A stretch of DNA of 64,000 nt from Notolepis coatsorum (GCA_963971535.1 OZ020589.1:96282324-96346323); one strand, 5' to 3'. Shown: positions 22,841-35,495, counted from the first letter of the stretch. The notes: generated from the sequence alone by a model not told the origin. A program made the numbers and translations.

Positions 22841-23890
22841 TATACAACGGCATGCAAATTTCTCGATTCTGATTGGCTGAAACAGTCAATTTACACGTAT
22901 GTATCTGTTACAATTCCACGCTCTTGGTCCCAGGACCCGCCCACAACCGAATCACTATCACTCCGCCGTTCGACTATGTAGAGGGAGCGGAGAGCGGAGA
23001 GGGGAGGAGAGGAGAGGGGACAATAATCTTTACAAATGGATATGTTGATAGCGTCATAACGACTAAATATAAACAGATTCTGTCACGGCGAATGTCTTAG
23101 TCTCTTACACAATGTTGGATTGTGTAATCTATGGGTCATGAGTCATTGTGGAACAAAAGAAAAATCGCGGATTGATTGATTGATTATTTGCAAAATTTCT
23201 TCTTCCTTGCTCACTCTCTCACACTGTCTGGCACACCCATCCCCCCGGCGGAGGAGAGTCAGACTGAGAGACATAGAAGCAGCTGCTCTGTTTTAAGTGA
23301 GCATGGCCTATTGAATTGATTGATTGATTGCTAATTGTATTACTGTACGCCTGGTTTCCAACTGGTTAAGTTTAGGCCCTCTAAAGTAGGTTTAAAAAAA
23401 GAAATAAAAAAAATAGGGCGAAGAAAACTTTTTTTTCCCTATAGGGCAAAGAAAACGTTTTAATTTGTTTTACCTACTTTCTATAGAAGCATCTAAGAAT
23501 GTAGGTCTGCATCCCCTTAACAATTGTGTGTATTGAGCCGTACTGTATTGTACCCATTCTGCATCTGGTAATACAATTTTCAATCAATCAATCATTCCAA
23601 TAACACACAGTTGGATGTGTTAGTTTGTTGGATGAGAACCGTTGGATGCACTTCCGAGCTGCTTCCACATGGAGGCAACTTGGATGGTTTTTTCAATAAA
23701 TCTTCGATTAATGTGTGTTTATTGTATAGCAATAAGGTTGGATGAATGTGGCAGTTGTATAAAAGCATTACACCACTTGCAGTCGTGATTTGTGAAAAAT
23801 AAACCATGCCTAGGGGGGTCTAACGACCACCCCTAGGCATGGTTTATTGTTCATTGTTCACAAACCACTCCTGCGTGTGATGTAATGCTT
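22841..23890 (+). mobile_element. Hairpin-ended transposon, copy B, in LINE coding sequence
   Basis: Begins TATACAACGGCATGCAAATT and ends in a ~125-bp hairpin (23765-23890) finishing GATGTAATGCTT. The flanking LINE codons (CTA AAT GTG AAT GAC ATA CTA) are restored if a 3-bp AAT duplication is assumed (22838-22840, 23891-23893). No transposase is seen. A segment at 23502-23570 is the empty-site counterpart of the flanks of the TTAA element at 48938. Confidence 0.78.
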
Positions 23891-24458
23891 AATGACATAC
23901 TAGTTAAAGACCCCACAGTACTGGCCTGCACCCTCAACGAACACTTCTTAAATAGTGTTCTAGACAGCACCAAACACTTTGCCGCCTCCAGTATCCTACC
24001 AAACCCAGTAACAAACACCCAGCCCCTCTTTGAACTGGAGGAGATAACAGAGCCTGAAGTGAAAAAGATCATTCTGGCTCTCAAAGGCTCCAAAGCCAAG
24101 GACGCCTACGGGCTCGACACCGATTTCCTTAAAACATACTCTGATCGATGCACTCATTAAATCACTCTACTAGTGAATGAATCAATCACCTCCAGGGAAG
24201 TTCCATCATCCTGGAAGATGGCCACGGTGACCCCCATCTTTAAATCTGGCAATAAGGCACTGGTGACCAATTATAGGCCCATCAGTAATGTATACTTCCT
24301 AGGGGTGGGACGATACGCATTCGAACCGTGTACCGTACGGTACGACACCCACGGTTCGGGGCGTCTGTGTATCGTACGGTTCAGATGACGCGCAAATAAA
24401 AAAAATCATTTGGCGGAGCCGGGAGAGGTGAGCACTGTGTAAAAATGGCAAGCACAAT

Positions 24459-25792
24459 TGTAACTGAGGGGTACAATTCCCTGACTGTATTGATAAGTAT
24501 GGTATCATTAAACCACTACCGCTTTATGTACTTTAATTACTGGCCATACAGTACATGATATATAAATATGATGAACACTTCCCACAATGAATCGGTTCCA
24601 CACAAAGTGGTAATTAAGTATTTATTGCAGCAAAAGGTACATAATATACTTCTCTATTTTACTTTGGATGCGCTTATAAGGCAAAGGAATGTGCGTAGGC
24701 AAATCAATAATGAATGTCCATTCTCTGGTTACGCAGGAGGTAATTATACAACCTGAATCTTAGGGAATTATATCTATGGTACACTAGTAATATATAGCGG
24801 GAGATACTGGAAGGGTCCCCCCGGTTGTAAGCCAGCAGGGGTAGAGGATCTGTCGGTAGTAGAGAGTCTGGTCAACGATGACTAAGGAGACTCCAAGTAC
24901 AGGAGACGGTGCAATAGTCTCTTGATCCACAGACGAATACAGCTGTTCTCCGTAGACTGTAGCTCCACAGTGAAGAAAGCTAGCCGGCCTCAGGCTCTCT
25001 GAGGCGCAGACTCGACGTGGCTCCTCACAGGGTAAATCCCACACGTGTAGGCGTCGGCGATTCTCCGCTCCATAAATCACAGGACCAAAACAAATATAAT
25101 CCAGCCGCAAAGGGCTATGTAGTCGTCGGGTAGATTAATCCAGTGTACATGTCCACACGGTTCTCGTCTAGGTCTCCTCGGGTGAAAGCGCCATGAAAGC
25201 AGCCCAGCCTGGATAAGCACTCTAGCTGGTACGAGGAAGCGTTGGTGATGCTGGTCACTGTAGAACTTTAGCCGCACGATACACTATACACAAATAGACT
25301 ATTACTGACTTAATAGAAATATGTCGCACTCGACGGTATAGCGCCAAACTCTGACAATTCAGTTATTAATTCGCACGCGGTCTCAATGCTCTATTTGGGG
25401 CCAAACAGGCCATACTTCACCGCACGGAGTATCGTGGGTGAGGCTTCAACTTATTGGGTAACTCTACTTCTGTATTCACCTGCGCCATATTTATATGCAC
25501 GGCGAACAATCTAGTGCCAACCTCATTTCTGTCTCGTATCCCTGGGCAAGGCCGGGCATGTACAGACATGTCTTGACGGTGGCCTTGAACCTGACTCTGG
25601 AGGCATGGCCCTGGCGCCTGTGGACCGCTGTCCAATAGGAGAATGAAATATTATGGTCTGTACTAGGCTAAAGGGATATTCCGTGTATATGTACAAGGAA
25701 TATACAAGGGATATCAAACGATATACAAATACTATGCAATATATATCAATCAATAAATATATATATTCGGTTTAATCTGATCCTTTGTAACA
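24459..25792 (-). mobile_element. Solo LTR of an LTR retrotransposon, copy 1
   Basis: On the minus strand it runs TGTTACAAAGGATCAG ... CCCCTCAGTTACA, with TG...CA ends and a 5-bp duplication ATTGT. It matches the copy at 57857-59032 over most of its length. No internal retroviral region is present, so this is a solo LTR left by recombination. Family is probably Gypsy-like from the 5-bp duplication, but this is not certain. It is a fossil, younger than the hAT that holds it. Confidence 0.82.
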
Positions 25793-26394
25793 ACAATATA
25801 AATCAATCTTCATTACGACTTTAAAAACATAGCCATTAACATTACATAGGCCTACACACATCTTGCCATAGGGTTAGCAGTTTGTACAACACAACGCACG
25901 TTTTAACTATGGTAGCCCGCCAGCTAATACAGTCAACGAAATGTTACCGTAGCTACTAGCTAGCAGAGGAGGAAATGGGAGTCTGAGAGGCGGGGTGTTT
26001 AAAGACAATGATAGGCGTTTATTAAACATCCAAGAAGGCTAACATACAACTGTGTTTTACTAACTCCAACCGGGACTATTGCCACTTTCGTGCTGCTTGT
26101 TGATGTTATGAACTCCTCCTAACGTTACCGGAGCTGAAGGTCCCACACGCTAAAATGTCTGTGGGGACCCGCCAACCCATAGATAGTTCCAACTCACGGA
26201 ATTACGTAATCCACCACAGTTGCACTCAATATTTAAATAATGTTAGTCTAAATAAATATAGACAGATAATGTACGTTTTTTAAAAATAGAATGAACAGAG
26301 CAGTGTTGTTTTTAAACAGTACAGTGTGTGTGTGTTAGTTTGATGTATGCTGCCATTTATATTGATGGCCTTCTAATTTGTTTATTTGTTTATT

Positions 26395-26887
26395 TTAAAG
26401 GAGACATGCATTGCTATTCCTAGCACTATTTGGGAAACTTTACACAATTCCTGTGAGTCTATTGAAGACATCTGTAAGGTTTTTTTCAAAAAAATGCATT
26501 GTTTTATATTTCTAATCAAGTACTCAAAACCATCATTTTTCAGCCTCAGGATTTCAGGCTGTTATGGCCTGGCTCCGCCCATAAGCACTTTGAGTGACAG
26601 TCAGCCCACACAGTCTGCGACTGGTAGACAGAGAGAGAGAGGGGGGGGGGGGGAGAGAGGGGGGGGGGGGAGAGAGAGAGAGAAAGGAGAGAGAGAGAGG
26701 AGAGAGAGAGAGGATTCACTGTATCATTCTGCTCTCCGCGGGGCGGTGGGGGACCTGCGCACGGAGTGTTTGCACAGTGGTCTCCCTCCCTCCCTCTCTC
26801 TTCCTTTCTTCTTTCCTTCACTCTCTCCCTCTATATCATTCTGCTCTCCGTGGGGCGGGGGGGACCTGCGCGCGGAGTGTGCACAGT

Positions 26888-26926
<39 letters not shown>

Positions 26927-28122
26927 GAGTGCATGCAGAGGTGTCGGGTTTCACTCTGCCTCCGCAGTATGAGGAGCGTCTCTACATTTCGTAGCCGCAT
27001 TTCTGCAGACCCCTCTCTGATTGGTTGAGCGTGCGCAAACTGCGCATGCGCATGAGCCGCGACAAGCTCCTCCAGAAACTCCGGAGGAAACTCCGTTATG
27101 CTCCAGAGAGAGAGGCTGAAAACCCACAGTTCTTGCCCGACGGATGGGAGCGAATCCCGGATCCGAGGTTTCTGATGACTACCCCCAAAACATGGAGGTC
27201 GCGAACGCAATTATACGCATGGAAGTATTGATTACGCCATAACGAATCATTAAAAAATATATACTGTTAACTGGAATATGTTGTGTGTGCCTTTCTGAAT
27301 ATGATTTGGGAGGGTTATAATAGAAGAAAGACAGTGTAAACAATATAACCTTATGTGAATAAACCGCGAAATAATAACTAATTCCTTGGTCAATAGAAGT
27401 CTCTGTGATACTTTCTGAATATGATTTGGGAGGGTTATAATAGAATAAAGACAGTGTAAACAATATAACGTTATGTGAATAAACCGCGAAATAACATAAC
27501 GTTTTGTTATATAATGTTACAATGTACAGTTTCTAACAGCTGGCTGTGTTGTGAAATGTGCATAACGTTATGAATAAACCGCGAAGTCACGGGAAATAAA
27601 TAACGTTATACGCGAATCTGGTAGTACATTTCTGCTTATCTTCTTGATATGATAACATTACATCCGCCTTTTACCGCGTGACGAGCTAAACCAACAGAGG
27701 GGCTTCGCTCACATGACGCTCAACCAATCATAGAGGGGCTTCGCTCAACCAATCAGAGAGGGGTCTGCAGAAATGGAGTTCAACCAATCAGAGAGGGGTC
27801 TGCAGAAATGCGGCTACGAAATGTAGAGACGCGTATGAGGAAGTGGTTTCCACTCGCTGTGTAGAGGTAGATTGTGGGCGGGCATTAGCTCCAACCACAG
27901 AGCCAATCGCATCACTGTCCGCTTACCCAGGGCCCCGGTGACATCACGACATGCCTCAAATCAGGATGACCTAATTAAATCTAGCAGGAAATGGTCTGAG
28001 CTGAATCAGAGCAATCCGCCAATATGGTATTTAGACACAAAAACACATTGATACTAACTCCTATTACTATAATACAATGCTAGAGACTGAAAAATGACAT
28101 TTATAATGCATGTCACCTTTAA
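26395..28122. mobile_element. T2/Kolobok-type non-autonomous element, 1.7 kb
   Basis: TTAA-AGGAGACATGCATT on the left and AATGCATGTCACCT-TTAA on the right. TTAAAGG(R)R ends with a TTAA target are the hallmark of the vertebrate T2 family of Kolobok elements. The interior has long inverted arms (26967-27025 with 27757-27830, sharing CGTAGCCGCATTTCTGCAGA) and a direct ~80-bp duplication (about 27290-27370 and 27410-27490). A GA-rich tract fills 26629-26935. Confidence 0.8.
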
Positions 28123-28209
28123 ATAACAGTGACACTTTTCCCTTTGATATTCCTTTCATTGTATTTCAAATACTGCAGTTTAATTTCAAGCAGAAAACTA
28201 ATCTTTCCA

Positions 28210-29054
28210 TTAACACTTTCAGTGGCCAGCAGGGGGCGCACATTTAGTGCTTGAATGCCCACCATCCACTGCAACATTGTCGAAGCGGATTGTTTTTTTA
28301 TCAGTTCATTTCCGTTTTATAGCATTTTGAAAAGCCCTCGTTTTCACGGAAAAATAAAAGATTCCATGATAATCGCCCTGTACTGTAATATTCTAGAACG
28401 TTGTCATTTTTCGGCCTATTTATGAATCGTTTTCAAATAAACGCTAGATTATCGATAGTATGTGTACGTGTGCACGCTGGTGCCGCGCACTGAAAACCGA
28501 TTCTCTCAGTTCCTGATAGATCTTACAGTCAAACAGCCATATCACATTATAGGGGAAAAGCTTATATCTCCGTGAAAACGGGTCTGATTATCCTAAGACT
28601 GGTAAAATAGATTCCTTACCTGAGATCAGATGGTATCCAAATGGATTATTCCAATTCCTGATCGCCATTCCAAAAATCTATCCTTTTATTGATCCCACGC
28701 GTATACTGTAAAACACATATTACACGCTGTGCTGAGGGTCCAGAATGAATCTGATCGGCTCCGGTTACATGCGTGAGAAGTAAAATGTGGATTCCGGAGT
28801 TTTTTTTTCTCATCCATTTTCATCGAGTCCAATCCAAAATGGTGCATTACCATCTGGGAGACGATAGGGGGCGCTTTTTTCACATCTGACGGGGCAGGTT
28901 CAATGTGGCGGGGCAGGATTACCAACGGTAGACTCTGTTGATGAAATATGAATTCAGATCGCTAATAAAAAAAAATCCGAGAATTCTCGTGATGGGCATT
29001 CAACCAGCGGGCTGATAACCCGAGAAATCTCGTGATGGGCATTCAATGTGTTAA
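28210..29054. mobile_element. TTAA-flanked element, copy 2
   Basis: TTAA-CACTTTCAGTGGCCAGC at the left and GGGCATTCAATGTG-TTAA at the right, 845 bp. It contains the core TTCCGTTTTATAGCATTTTG and is close to the copy at 41068-41934 (shared CGTTGTCATTTTTCGGCCTA-type sequence and GACGATAGGGGGCGC). Confidence 0.82.
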
Positions 29055-29274
29055 GAACTGACAATCAGGGAATTTAAACATGGTTGACATTGTTTTTTTT
29101 TGTGTTTATATTAAAGAAAGGAAAGTCTAGTGCTGGCTGAGCATATTGTTTGTTTGCACAAATGTAACCTATATTTTTCAGTCAGTTCGGTCTTTGTGTG
29201 CCAAACATTATTTAAGGCTGTAAACACTAAGACTGTAAATTTTTTTTTTTTTTTTTTTATAAATGAAGCATGTT

Positions 29275-29756
29275 GGGCGGTCAGGTGGCGTAGCGGAGAT
29301 TGCGTTCGTCACCAACATCGGAGACGCTGGATTCGCCTGTTCGAATCCAGCTTACAGCTCCGGCGTTGTCACCAGCTTGGCTGGCCGTTCACACTAATAC
29401 AATTGGCTGTATTAGAGGGTGGGAAAGCTGGCGGGGTGGGTCCGGGTCGTTGTAAACAGCGACTCCTACAGTTCGGTCGGGGTGCCTGCTCAGCGCGGAT
29501 AGGATCTAAGGGGGGTAGTGTGATCCTTCCACACGTTACACCCTCTCAGTGAGAGTCCGCGCTGCCAGGTGAAAAGAAGCGGTTGATTGGCTAGACGTGT
29601 GTCGGAGGAAGCACGTGATAGCCTCCACTCTCCCAGACCGACTGTGGGGGGTAAGTGCGCAGCGACCAGGAAGGGGATTGGCAATTGGCATAACGACTAA
29701 CATTGGGATGGGAGAAAATCGGAGGAAAAAAGGAGGGGGAAAAAGATTTAAAAAAA
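29275..29756 (+). mobile_element. tRNA-derived SINE, full length
   Basis: Head GGGCGGTCAGGTGGCGTAGC with an A box (TGGCGTAGCGG) and a B box (TGTTCGAATCC). The body is shared with the SINE at 4578-5063, and the tail is GGCATAACGACTAACATTGG followed by an A-rich run. It is flanked by a 15-bp duplication with one mismatch, TAAATGAAGCATGTT (29260-29274) and TAAATTAAGCATGTT (29757-29771). Confidence 0.9.
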
Positions 29757-30141
29757 TAAATTAAGCATGTTTAGATTTTTGACTGTTAAATATTTTTTTT
29801 AGAAAAATTAACGTATATCGAACCGAACCGAAAACCGTGACCCCAAAACCGTGATACGAACCGAACCGTCCATTTTGTGAACCGTCCCACCCCTAATACT
29901 TCCCGTCATATCCAAAGTTGCAGAGAAGTGGGTGTCGAATCTCATGACTAATTATCTCGACTTGGGCCCCACCCCACTTAACCCAATGCAGTTTGGATTC
30001 CGTGCCCTTCACTCAACAGTCAGCCAACTGTCTGTTTGTTGAAAAGGTCAAGAGTGCACTAGATAGCAACAAGTATGTTGGTGCTGTCTTCTTAGACCTT
30101 AGCAAGGCTTTCGACAGTGTCAACCATAATATCCTCCTAAC

Positions 30142-31056
30142 TAGGGATGCCCCGATCACGTTTTTTGCCACCGATACCGATCGTCGTGAGCCATATCGGC
30201 CGATACCGATCCGATCGTTTTTGATTAAAAAGAAATTAAAAATTATTTTATATAATTTTTTTATAAAATATATATATTATATAATTAGACTTGTACTTGT
30301 ATTATCTGCGAGACATCGCCACCACGCAACAAGTCAAAATGCTCGCTATCTGCAAACAGCTCCACTGTCTGTGTGTACTCTAGTAGCCTCCAGCTCCAAA
30401 AAGGATTCTCCTGTGCTGCAGCTGGACCCTATTGGTAACGTTACTGTGCTTTGGTCATATCACATTCAGCAAGCCCTCAGCTCGAATATGCATTGAATCA
30501 ATAAGACATTGATATCAAGAGCTATCTGTAGCTACTGCTAGCCGGCTAGATGACGTTAAGACAGAACTTTAGTTCAATGGGACATTTCGTGTTTAACAGT
30601 GAACTAACGTCAGCTAACGCAAGCTAACGGAGGTATCAACATGGACCAATAGACTTGCTGGAGCATTTGTTGATATCAGGAGCTATCAGTAGCTAGCCGG
30701 CTAAATACCGTTAGACAATGCCTACTAAAAGTGAATAGTTGACTGGGTAATTTTGTTTAAACAGTAACGATAGCTAGGTAGCTAACGTTAGCTCAGGTCG
30801 AATGCACTATAGACTCGAGCAGAGGAGCCGCCTCTCAGTCCTCTGTGTTTACAAACTGTACACGGGTGCTGGGCGGGGCAAGGGAGCAGCGGCAGTTTGC
30901 AGGTCCTGTGTGTCTGAGACAGACAGCGAGTGAGATCTCCGCTTGATCGGTTTCCGCGATCGGCGAATATGACTCATTATCGGAATTCACAGATCACATA
31001 TTTATACTGATTATCGGCTGATAACGATCGGTGGCCGATCGATCGGGGCATCCCTA
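30142..31056. mobile_element. Non-autonomous hAT transposon, 915 bp
   Basis: Inverted ends TAGGGATGCCCCGATCACG and GATCGGGGCATCCCTA with a perfect 8-bp duplication CTCCTAAC (30134-30141, 31057-31064). It interrupts LINE codons between FDSVNHNI and the next block. Its interior (about 30300-30430) is shared with the element at 43916-44895, which has different termini. Confidence 0.92.
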
Positions 31057-32042
31057 CTCCTAACCAAACTAACTCACTTCAACTTCTCGGCTGCTACAAT
31101 AGAGTGGTTTAGATCCTACTTATCAAACTGAAAACAATGTGTCACGGTCAATGGCGCCAAGTCCCCATATCTAGACATTAGACAACCCTGTAGGTGTCCC
31201 TCAGGGATCAATCCTTGGGCCCCTGCTATTCTCCCTGTATATCAATGACCTGCCAAATGTGTGTCCCGAACTCAATGTACAGATGTATGCCGACGACGCA
31301 GTCATCTACACACAGGGCAAGGACATAGAGTTGATTACATCTAGGCTCACATGTGCACTAGACAAGGTACAATGCTGGCTAAACAGCACCTGTCTCCTAC
31401 TTAATGCATGTTCTTTAGCAAGCGTCCAGAAACCATCAAGCGGTCCAATGTGTTCCTCGGGAAGGAGGGAAGGAAGGAAGAACTAGAACTTGTTTCCCAC
31501 TTCAAATTCCTTGGGGTCATCTTGGACTCAAACCTGACCTTTAAGAAACGCATTAAGAAAGTGAGGAACACCATCAACTTCAACATTTCCAACTTCAAAC
31601 AAATACGGCCCTCCCTAACACTTGAAGCCGCAAAGACATACCTACACTGTATGGTCTTCTCCCACATTGAATATTGCCTTCTAAACTGGTCATTTACTGG
31701 GGCCACAGCCATAAAACCCATAGAACAACTTTATAACAGAGCATTGAAGGTATATGACAGGAAACAGTACTCATACCACCACTGTAAAATCCTGGATAAG
31801 CGCATCCAATTTAAAATTTTGAAAACCTCAGACGTTATAAAAGTTCCTGTTTTGTATATAAATGCCTGCACAGATTAGCCCCTCCCCCTCTCAAGGAGTT
31901 TATCCACGAGAAAAGGAACACTGGATTAGCCACTAGGTCAAACACCAGAGGGGATTGTGAGGTCCATTTTAGAAAGACCGCCTTCAGCAAAAATGTTCTA
32001 TCGATAAAGGGAAGTGGAACATGGAACAGCCTTCCGGTCCCC

Positions 32043-32994
32043 TTAACACATTGGGGACGAAGCACGGATATCTCCGTGTTTCGATTCCACCCGTTGTGGA
32101 CAGAAGGACGGATATATCCGTGGCAAGTTGTTTTGGCTTTTATTCCATTTTAATAACCTATTCAAGGTCGCCGAGCTGCACTGCAGATGTACCCTACTCT
32201 TTGAATTCGAGAAAGTGCAATACCGGCCAGATCCTCTTAGGGGCGCTATCGCGATAATAGAGTGTTCCCTGTGGCAGAAGTTGTCTTTTTTTTTTTGGAT
32301 CTCTAATGTAGTTTTCTACTAATCTGAAGCGATAGCTATTGTCTGTTCCACGGAATACCTTTTGGAGCGTGGATTTCACTATGCAATAAGGGGATTTATC
32401 ATCAGCCAATGGACATATCGATCTACCAGATGGCGATCGATAACGGGGAAATGCTCGGGGGGATCCAACCGGCTCATGGTAAGATCTTTTTCACGTAAAG
32501 TACAACCCGATCGGGCATTTTTTTGATAGCCATCCAGGCGATCGGCCTATGTGGCTACTTAGACGAACACGGTTATTGGTAATCAATAATAAGAAACGAC
32601 GTCCCCCGCCACCCCCCTTTCATGCATACATGCTTGAGGATCGTGCTGATCATATGCAGTTTGAGTTTTAACTGTAGCATCTGTATAACGGAAATGCCAT
32701 TGGATATAACGTTAGTAGCTATTAGCCCTTTATCTAGCCTTCCAGGAAATATACTAGACCAAATGCCGTATAACGCTTATATTCACGGCGCTATAAAATG
32801 AGAACGTATTGATGATTTTTTTTTCTTTAAGCCATTTTGAAGGGACAGTTTATGGACTCAATTGACAATGAGAATGGACAGATAGCAATACTATAAAGTA
32901 TAGATTTAGCTCTACAAACAGCCCCACGTCTGTTTACATTTGCTGGTCCTCTAGAGATTTATTAGACTCATCCCAGTGGCCGCGATTGTGTTAA
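32043..32994. mobile_element. TTAA-flanked element, copy 3, in LINE coding sequence
   Basis: TTAA-CACATTGGGGACGAAGC at the left and GGCCGCGATTGTG-TTAA at the right. The host LINE reads ...CCGGTCCCC-TTAA-GGGAATGTACC... once the element and one TTAA are removed, restoring PVPLREC. This is direct evidence of TTAA-specific insertion with TTAA duplication. Parts of the interior match 35550-36010 and 43690-43900. Confidence 0.88.
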
Positions 32995-33372
32995 GGGAAT
33001 GTACCACCCTGTCCACCTTTAGGGGCCAACTCAGGAAATGGCTGTTAGACAGCCAAATATGCACTCATTAGGGATGTTAGTGATGTTGTACTGATTGAAT
33101 ATCATGTTAGTGTGGTCATGTCAGTTTTTATGAATGAACGTTGTAAGGTCCGCTAGGTCGCCGCCCCCCCTGGTGGAAAGTGGTTTTGGATTTGACTATT
33201 ATAGTAGATTTCGACCGCAAAAAATATAATAAACATTTTAAAAATAAATAATAACTCATTTTAAGTATGTTTGTGTTTAAAATGCACAATAACGTGTAAT
33301 ATATAAAATATAAATCATTGTTTGTGCTTCCTGTTCATCCCCTCTCTTCTGGGGCGCTAGAAACATTGCCCC

Positions 33373-34392
33373 GACCACTTCAGATATCTACAGATTAGAT
33401 ATTACTATAATAAAGAAATAAGAGGGGACAAGGAAGAAGAACAGAATGGAATAATTAGGATGATAGTAAGGGCATACGAAGGAGGGAAAGGAAGGGTAAT
33501 ATCAGCACTGTACCGGGCTATAATGACCAGCAAGGGACACACGACCGATTATATAAGGGAGAAATGGGAGAGAGAACTGTAGATAGGAATAACAGGGAAG
33601 GAATAGGGGAACATATGCGAGGTGCAACATTCAACAACAGGATCGAGGATATGGAAAGAGTTTGGATGGAAAAACATAATCAGATTCTTTATAACCCCAG
33701 AGCTGAAGGGAAAATATGCACCAACACAAAGAGCATGCTGGAGGATGTGTGGGAAGGAGGGGGCAAATCACACACACATATTCTGGGGATGTCAGAAGCT
33801 GAAGGGGTATTGGGAGGAGATAGGGGAGGCAATGATCAGAATATTAGGATACGGGTTACCACAAACAGGACTGGTGCTTTACTTAGGAGACCTGACACAT
33901 GAGGGAATACAAGGGGGGGACAAATATTTAATAAAGATAATGTTGATAGCGGCCAGAAAAGCAATAACAAGACTGTGGTACAAAGAAGACCCACCGACAA
34001 TAGCACAATGGGTAGGAATAGTGGAGGAGATACAGGATATGGAGAGGATAACACACATGCTGAGGTTACAGGAAGAGAAATTTGGAGAAAGATGGGGAAA
34101 GTGGGAGGATTACAAGGGGAACGAAAACGACATCACAGAGGAAGAACCATATGCATCACAAGAGGGCGAAGGGTAAAGGAGGAAAGAGGTTCAAGGAGGG
34201 TCTCTGAACCCATGTCACACACTTTTGACTTAGTTAGCATTTTCTGATTTTATTTTTTAGGGTATTACAATTGTATTATATTTTTTGTACTTTATTATTT
34301 ATGTCTGTTTAACAATGTTGTATTATGGGTTCCATTTTTGTGTAAGTGTTGTTTGTCTATAAATGTTAATAAAAATTTAAGTTTAAAAAAAA
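33373..34392 (+). mobile_element. L1/Tx1-type LINE, ORF2 C-terminus and 3' end
   Basis: 5'-truncated element ending in poly(A) and flanked by a perfect 14-bp duplication AGAAACATTGCCCC (33359-33372, 34393-34406). A frame at 33622-34176 encodes the ORF2 C-terminus with the L1 zinc-knuckle-like pattern: CWRMCGKEGANHTHIFWGCQ, then a helical region (KAITRLWYKEDPPTIAQWVG). A frame change lies near 33580-33625. The 3' end matches the LINE at 5695-7759. Confidence 0.87.
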
Positions 34393-34394
34393 AG

Positions 34395-35084
34395 AAACAT
34401 TGCCCCACTGACTGGGCGCCAATTGAAAAATGCACATGGTAACATAAATGCACCTAGCAACTACATTTAGCCAATCAGCGTCTTCAAATATGATGCCTAA
34501 AAGACGATTCATTTAGCACCCCAAGCAGAGTCATTGGTGTGTTAGGGGGTGCGGACTGACGTGATGACGACAATGATGAACGCAGGGACTCAAGAGACAG
34601 GATTACAGCTGACTCGAATCACGTCAACCAGGAAATAACTAATAACGCCAATAGTTGTTGTCGTCGGAAATTAATAATAATCACAAGATACATTCAGACA
34701 GTGTAGGATCTAACTAAATGGAGCTTTTCGAAGGGTTAGCGCAACACACAACGGCTCTTCCAATTCGTACGGATGTTCTACCGGCAGCAAAAAAAAGTGA
34801 GTCTAAGCCTCTGCGTTATGATATTATGATATGAAAATGTAATTATAGTGCTGTCAGACCCGGATACGTTGTCTTTTTCATTTATTTTCTTCTGCGAGTG
34901 CTTCGTTTACATGTTAAAATCACAACAATTTTCTTCTGGGGGACAATGGGTTTGGTTTACAAACATGTCACCTTTTTCACCTTGATAATTATTATAGATA
35001 AAGATGGTGAAATTCCAGCTGTTTTGTATTCAATAGCTAAGTTAGCTAGCTAGCACTAGCCTTTAGGCTGTTGATGGGGGTCAT
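34395..35084. other. Intronic sequence, no gene recognised
   Basis: No supported coding frame. The motif AATAGCTAAGTTAGCTAGCT occurs near 35030 and again near 35523, on the two sides of the inverted-repeat element 35085-35495. Confidence 0.35.
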
Positions 35085-35495
35085 CCCTATGTTCCCCGGG
35101 TTCTATGTTCCCCACTCCCGAAAAAAGGGTCTATGAGTGGGCCAGTAAGCGCCATCAAGTGGGCCGCGGATGCAGCCTAACCTACTGCCAAAATCAATGC
35201 TTAAATTTGTGTGTTAGTAGTCGACGCAACGAACGGTAGAATTTCGCCGGCACGGAAACAAGAGAAATGGAATTGAGAATGTTTCTGGAGGAAAGAGAAT
35301 AATATTGTTGGCTAGGTGGTAGGCTATTGATTGCGTGTGTGGTTCAAACGTTAAACTTCTATTCCTAAAAGAACACTAGCAACAGAGTTGTGTGAGGGTG
35401 TAGATGGTGCATGTTTTCTGTAGGAACATAGGACCCAGGGAACATAGGACCTTTTTTATCAGGAGCGGGGAACATAGGACCCGGGGTTACATAGA
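35085..35495. repeat. Inverted-repeat element with repeated CTATGTTCCC
   Basis: The left part has CCCTATGTTCCCCGGGTTC and TATGTTCCCCACTCCCG. The right part has the reverse complements GGAACATAGGACCCAGGG and GGGGAACATAGGACC. The motif recurs at least five times in opposite orientations at the two ends. No transposase is seen. Exact ends and target duplication are unresolved. Confidence 0.55.

Larger units (their letters stand above)
24300..29895. mobile_element. hAT transposon grown to 5.6 kb by nested insertions
   Basis: Inverted ends TAGGGGTGGGACGATACGCA (left) and CCGTCCCACCCCTA (right), flanked by a perfect 8-bp duplication ATACTTCC (24292-24299, 29896-29903). Subterminal runs of ACCGTACGGTACGAC (left) and GAACCGAACCG (right) are typical of this hAT group. 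It contains a solo LTR (24459-25792), a Kolobok-type element (26395-28122), a TTAA element (28210-29054) and a SINE (29275-29756). No hAT transposase remains visible. Confidence 0.88.
22170..33110 (+). mobile_element. CR1-group LINE split by four nested insertions
   Basis: Five pieces give one LINE ORF2 in order. 22170-22840: KIDLVFTNQPDRITKTNNML ... KANFFISINEAGKENGKKIW. 23891-24299: NDILVKDPTVLACTLNEHFL ... SSWKMATVTPIFKSGN and NYRPIS. 29896-30141: ILPVISKVAEKWV, MQFGFRALHST, FLDLSKAFDSVNHNI. 31057-32046: GVPQGSILGPLLFSLYINDL, the catalytic MYADDAVIYT, FKFLGVILDSNLTFKKRIKK. 32995-33110: FRGQLRKWLLDSQI, stop. Interruptions are a hairpin-ended element, two hATs and a TTAA element, each with its own target duplication. 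Removed, they leave about 2.45 kb. Several small frame changes show the LINE is old. Confidence 0.87.

Noticed and set aside
29275-29350. tRNA gene
   Set aside because: A and B boxes are present, but the sequence is the head of a SINE with body, tail and target duplication.
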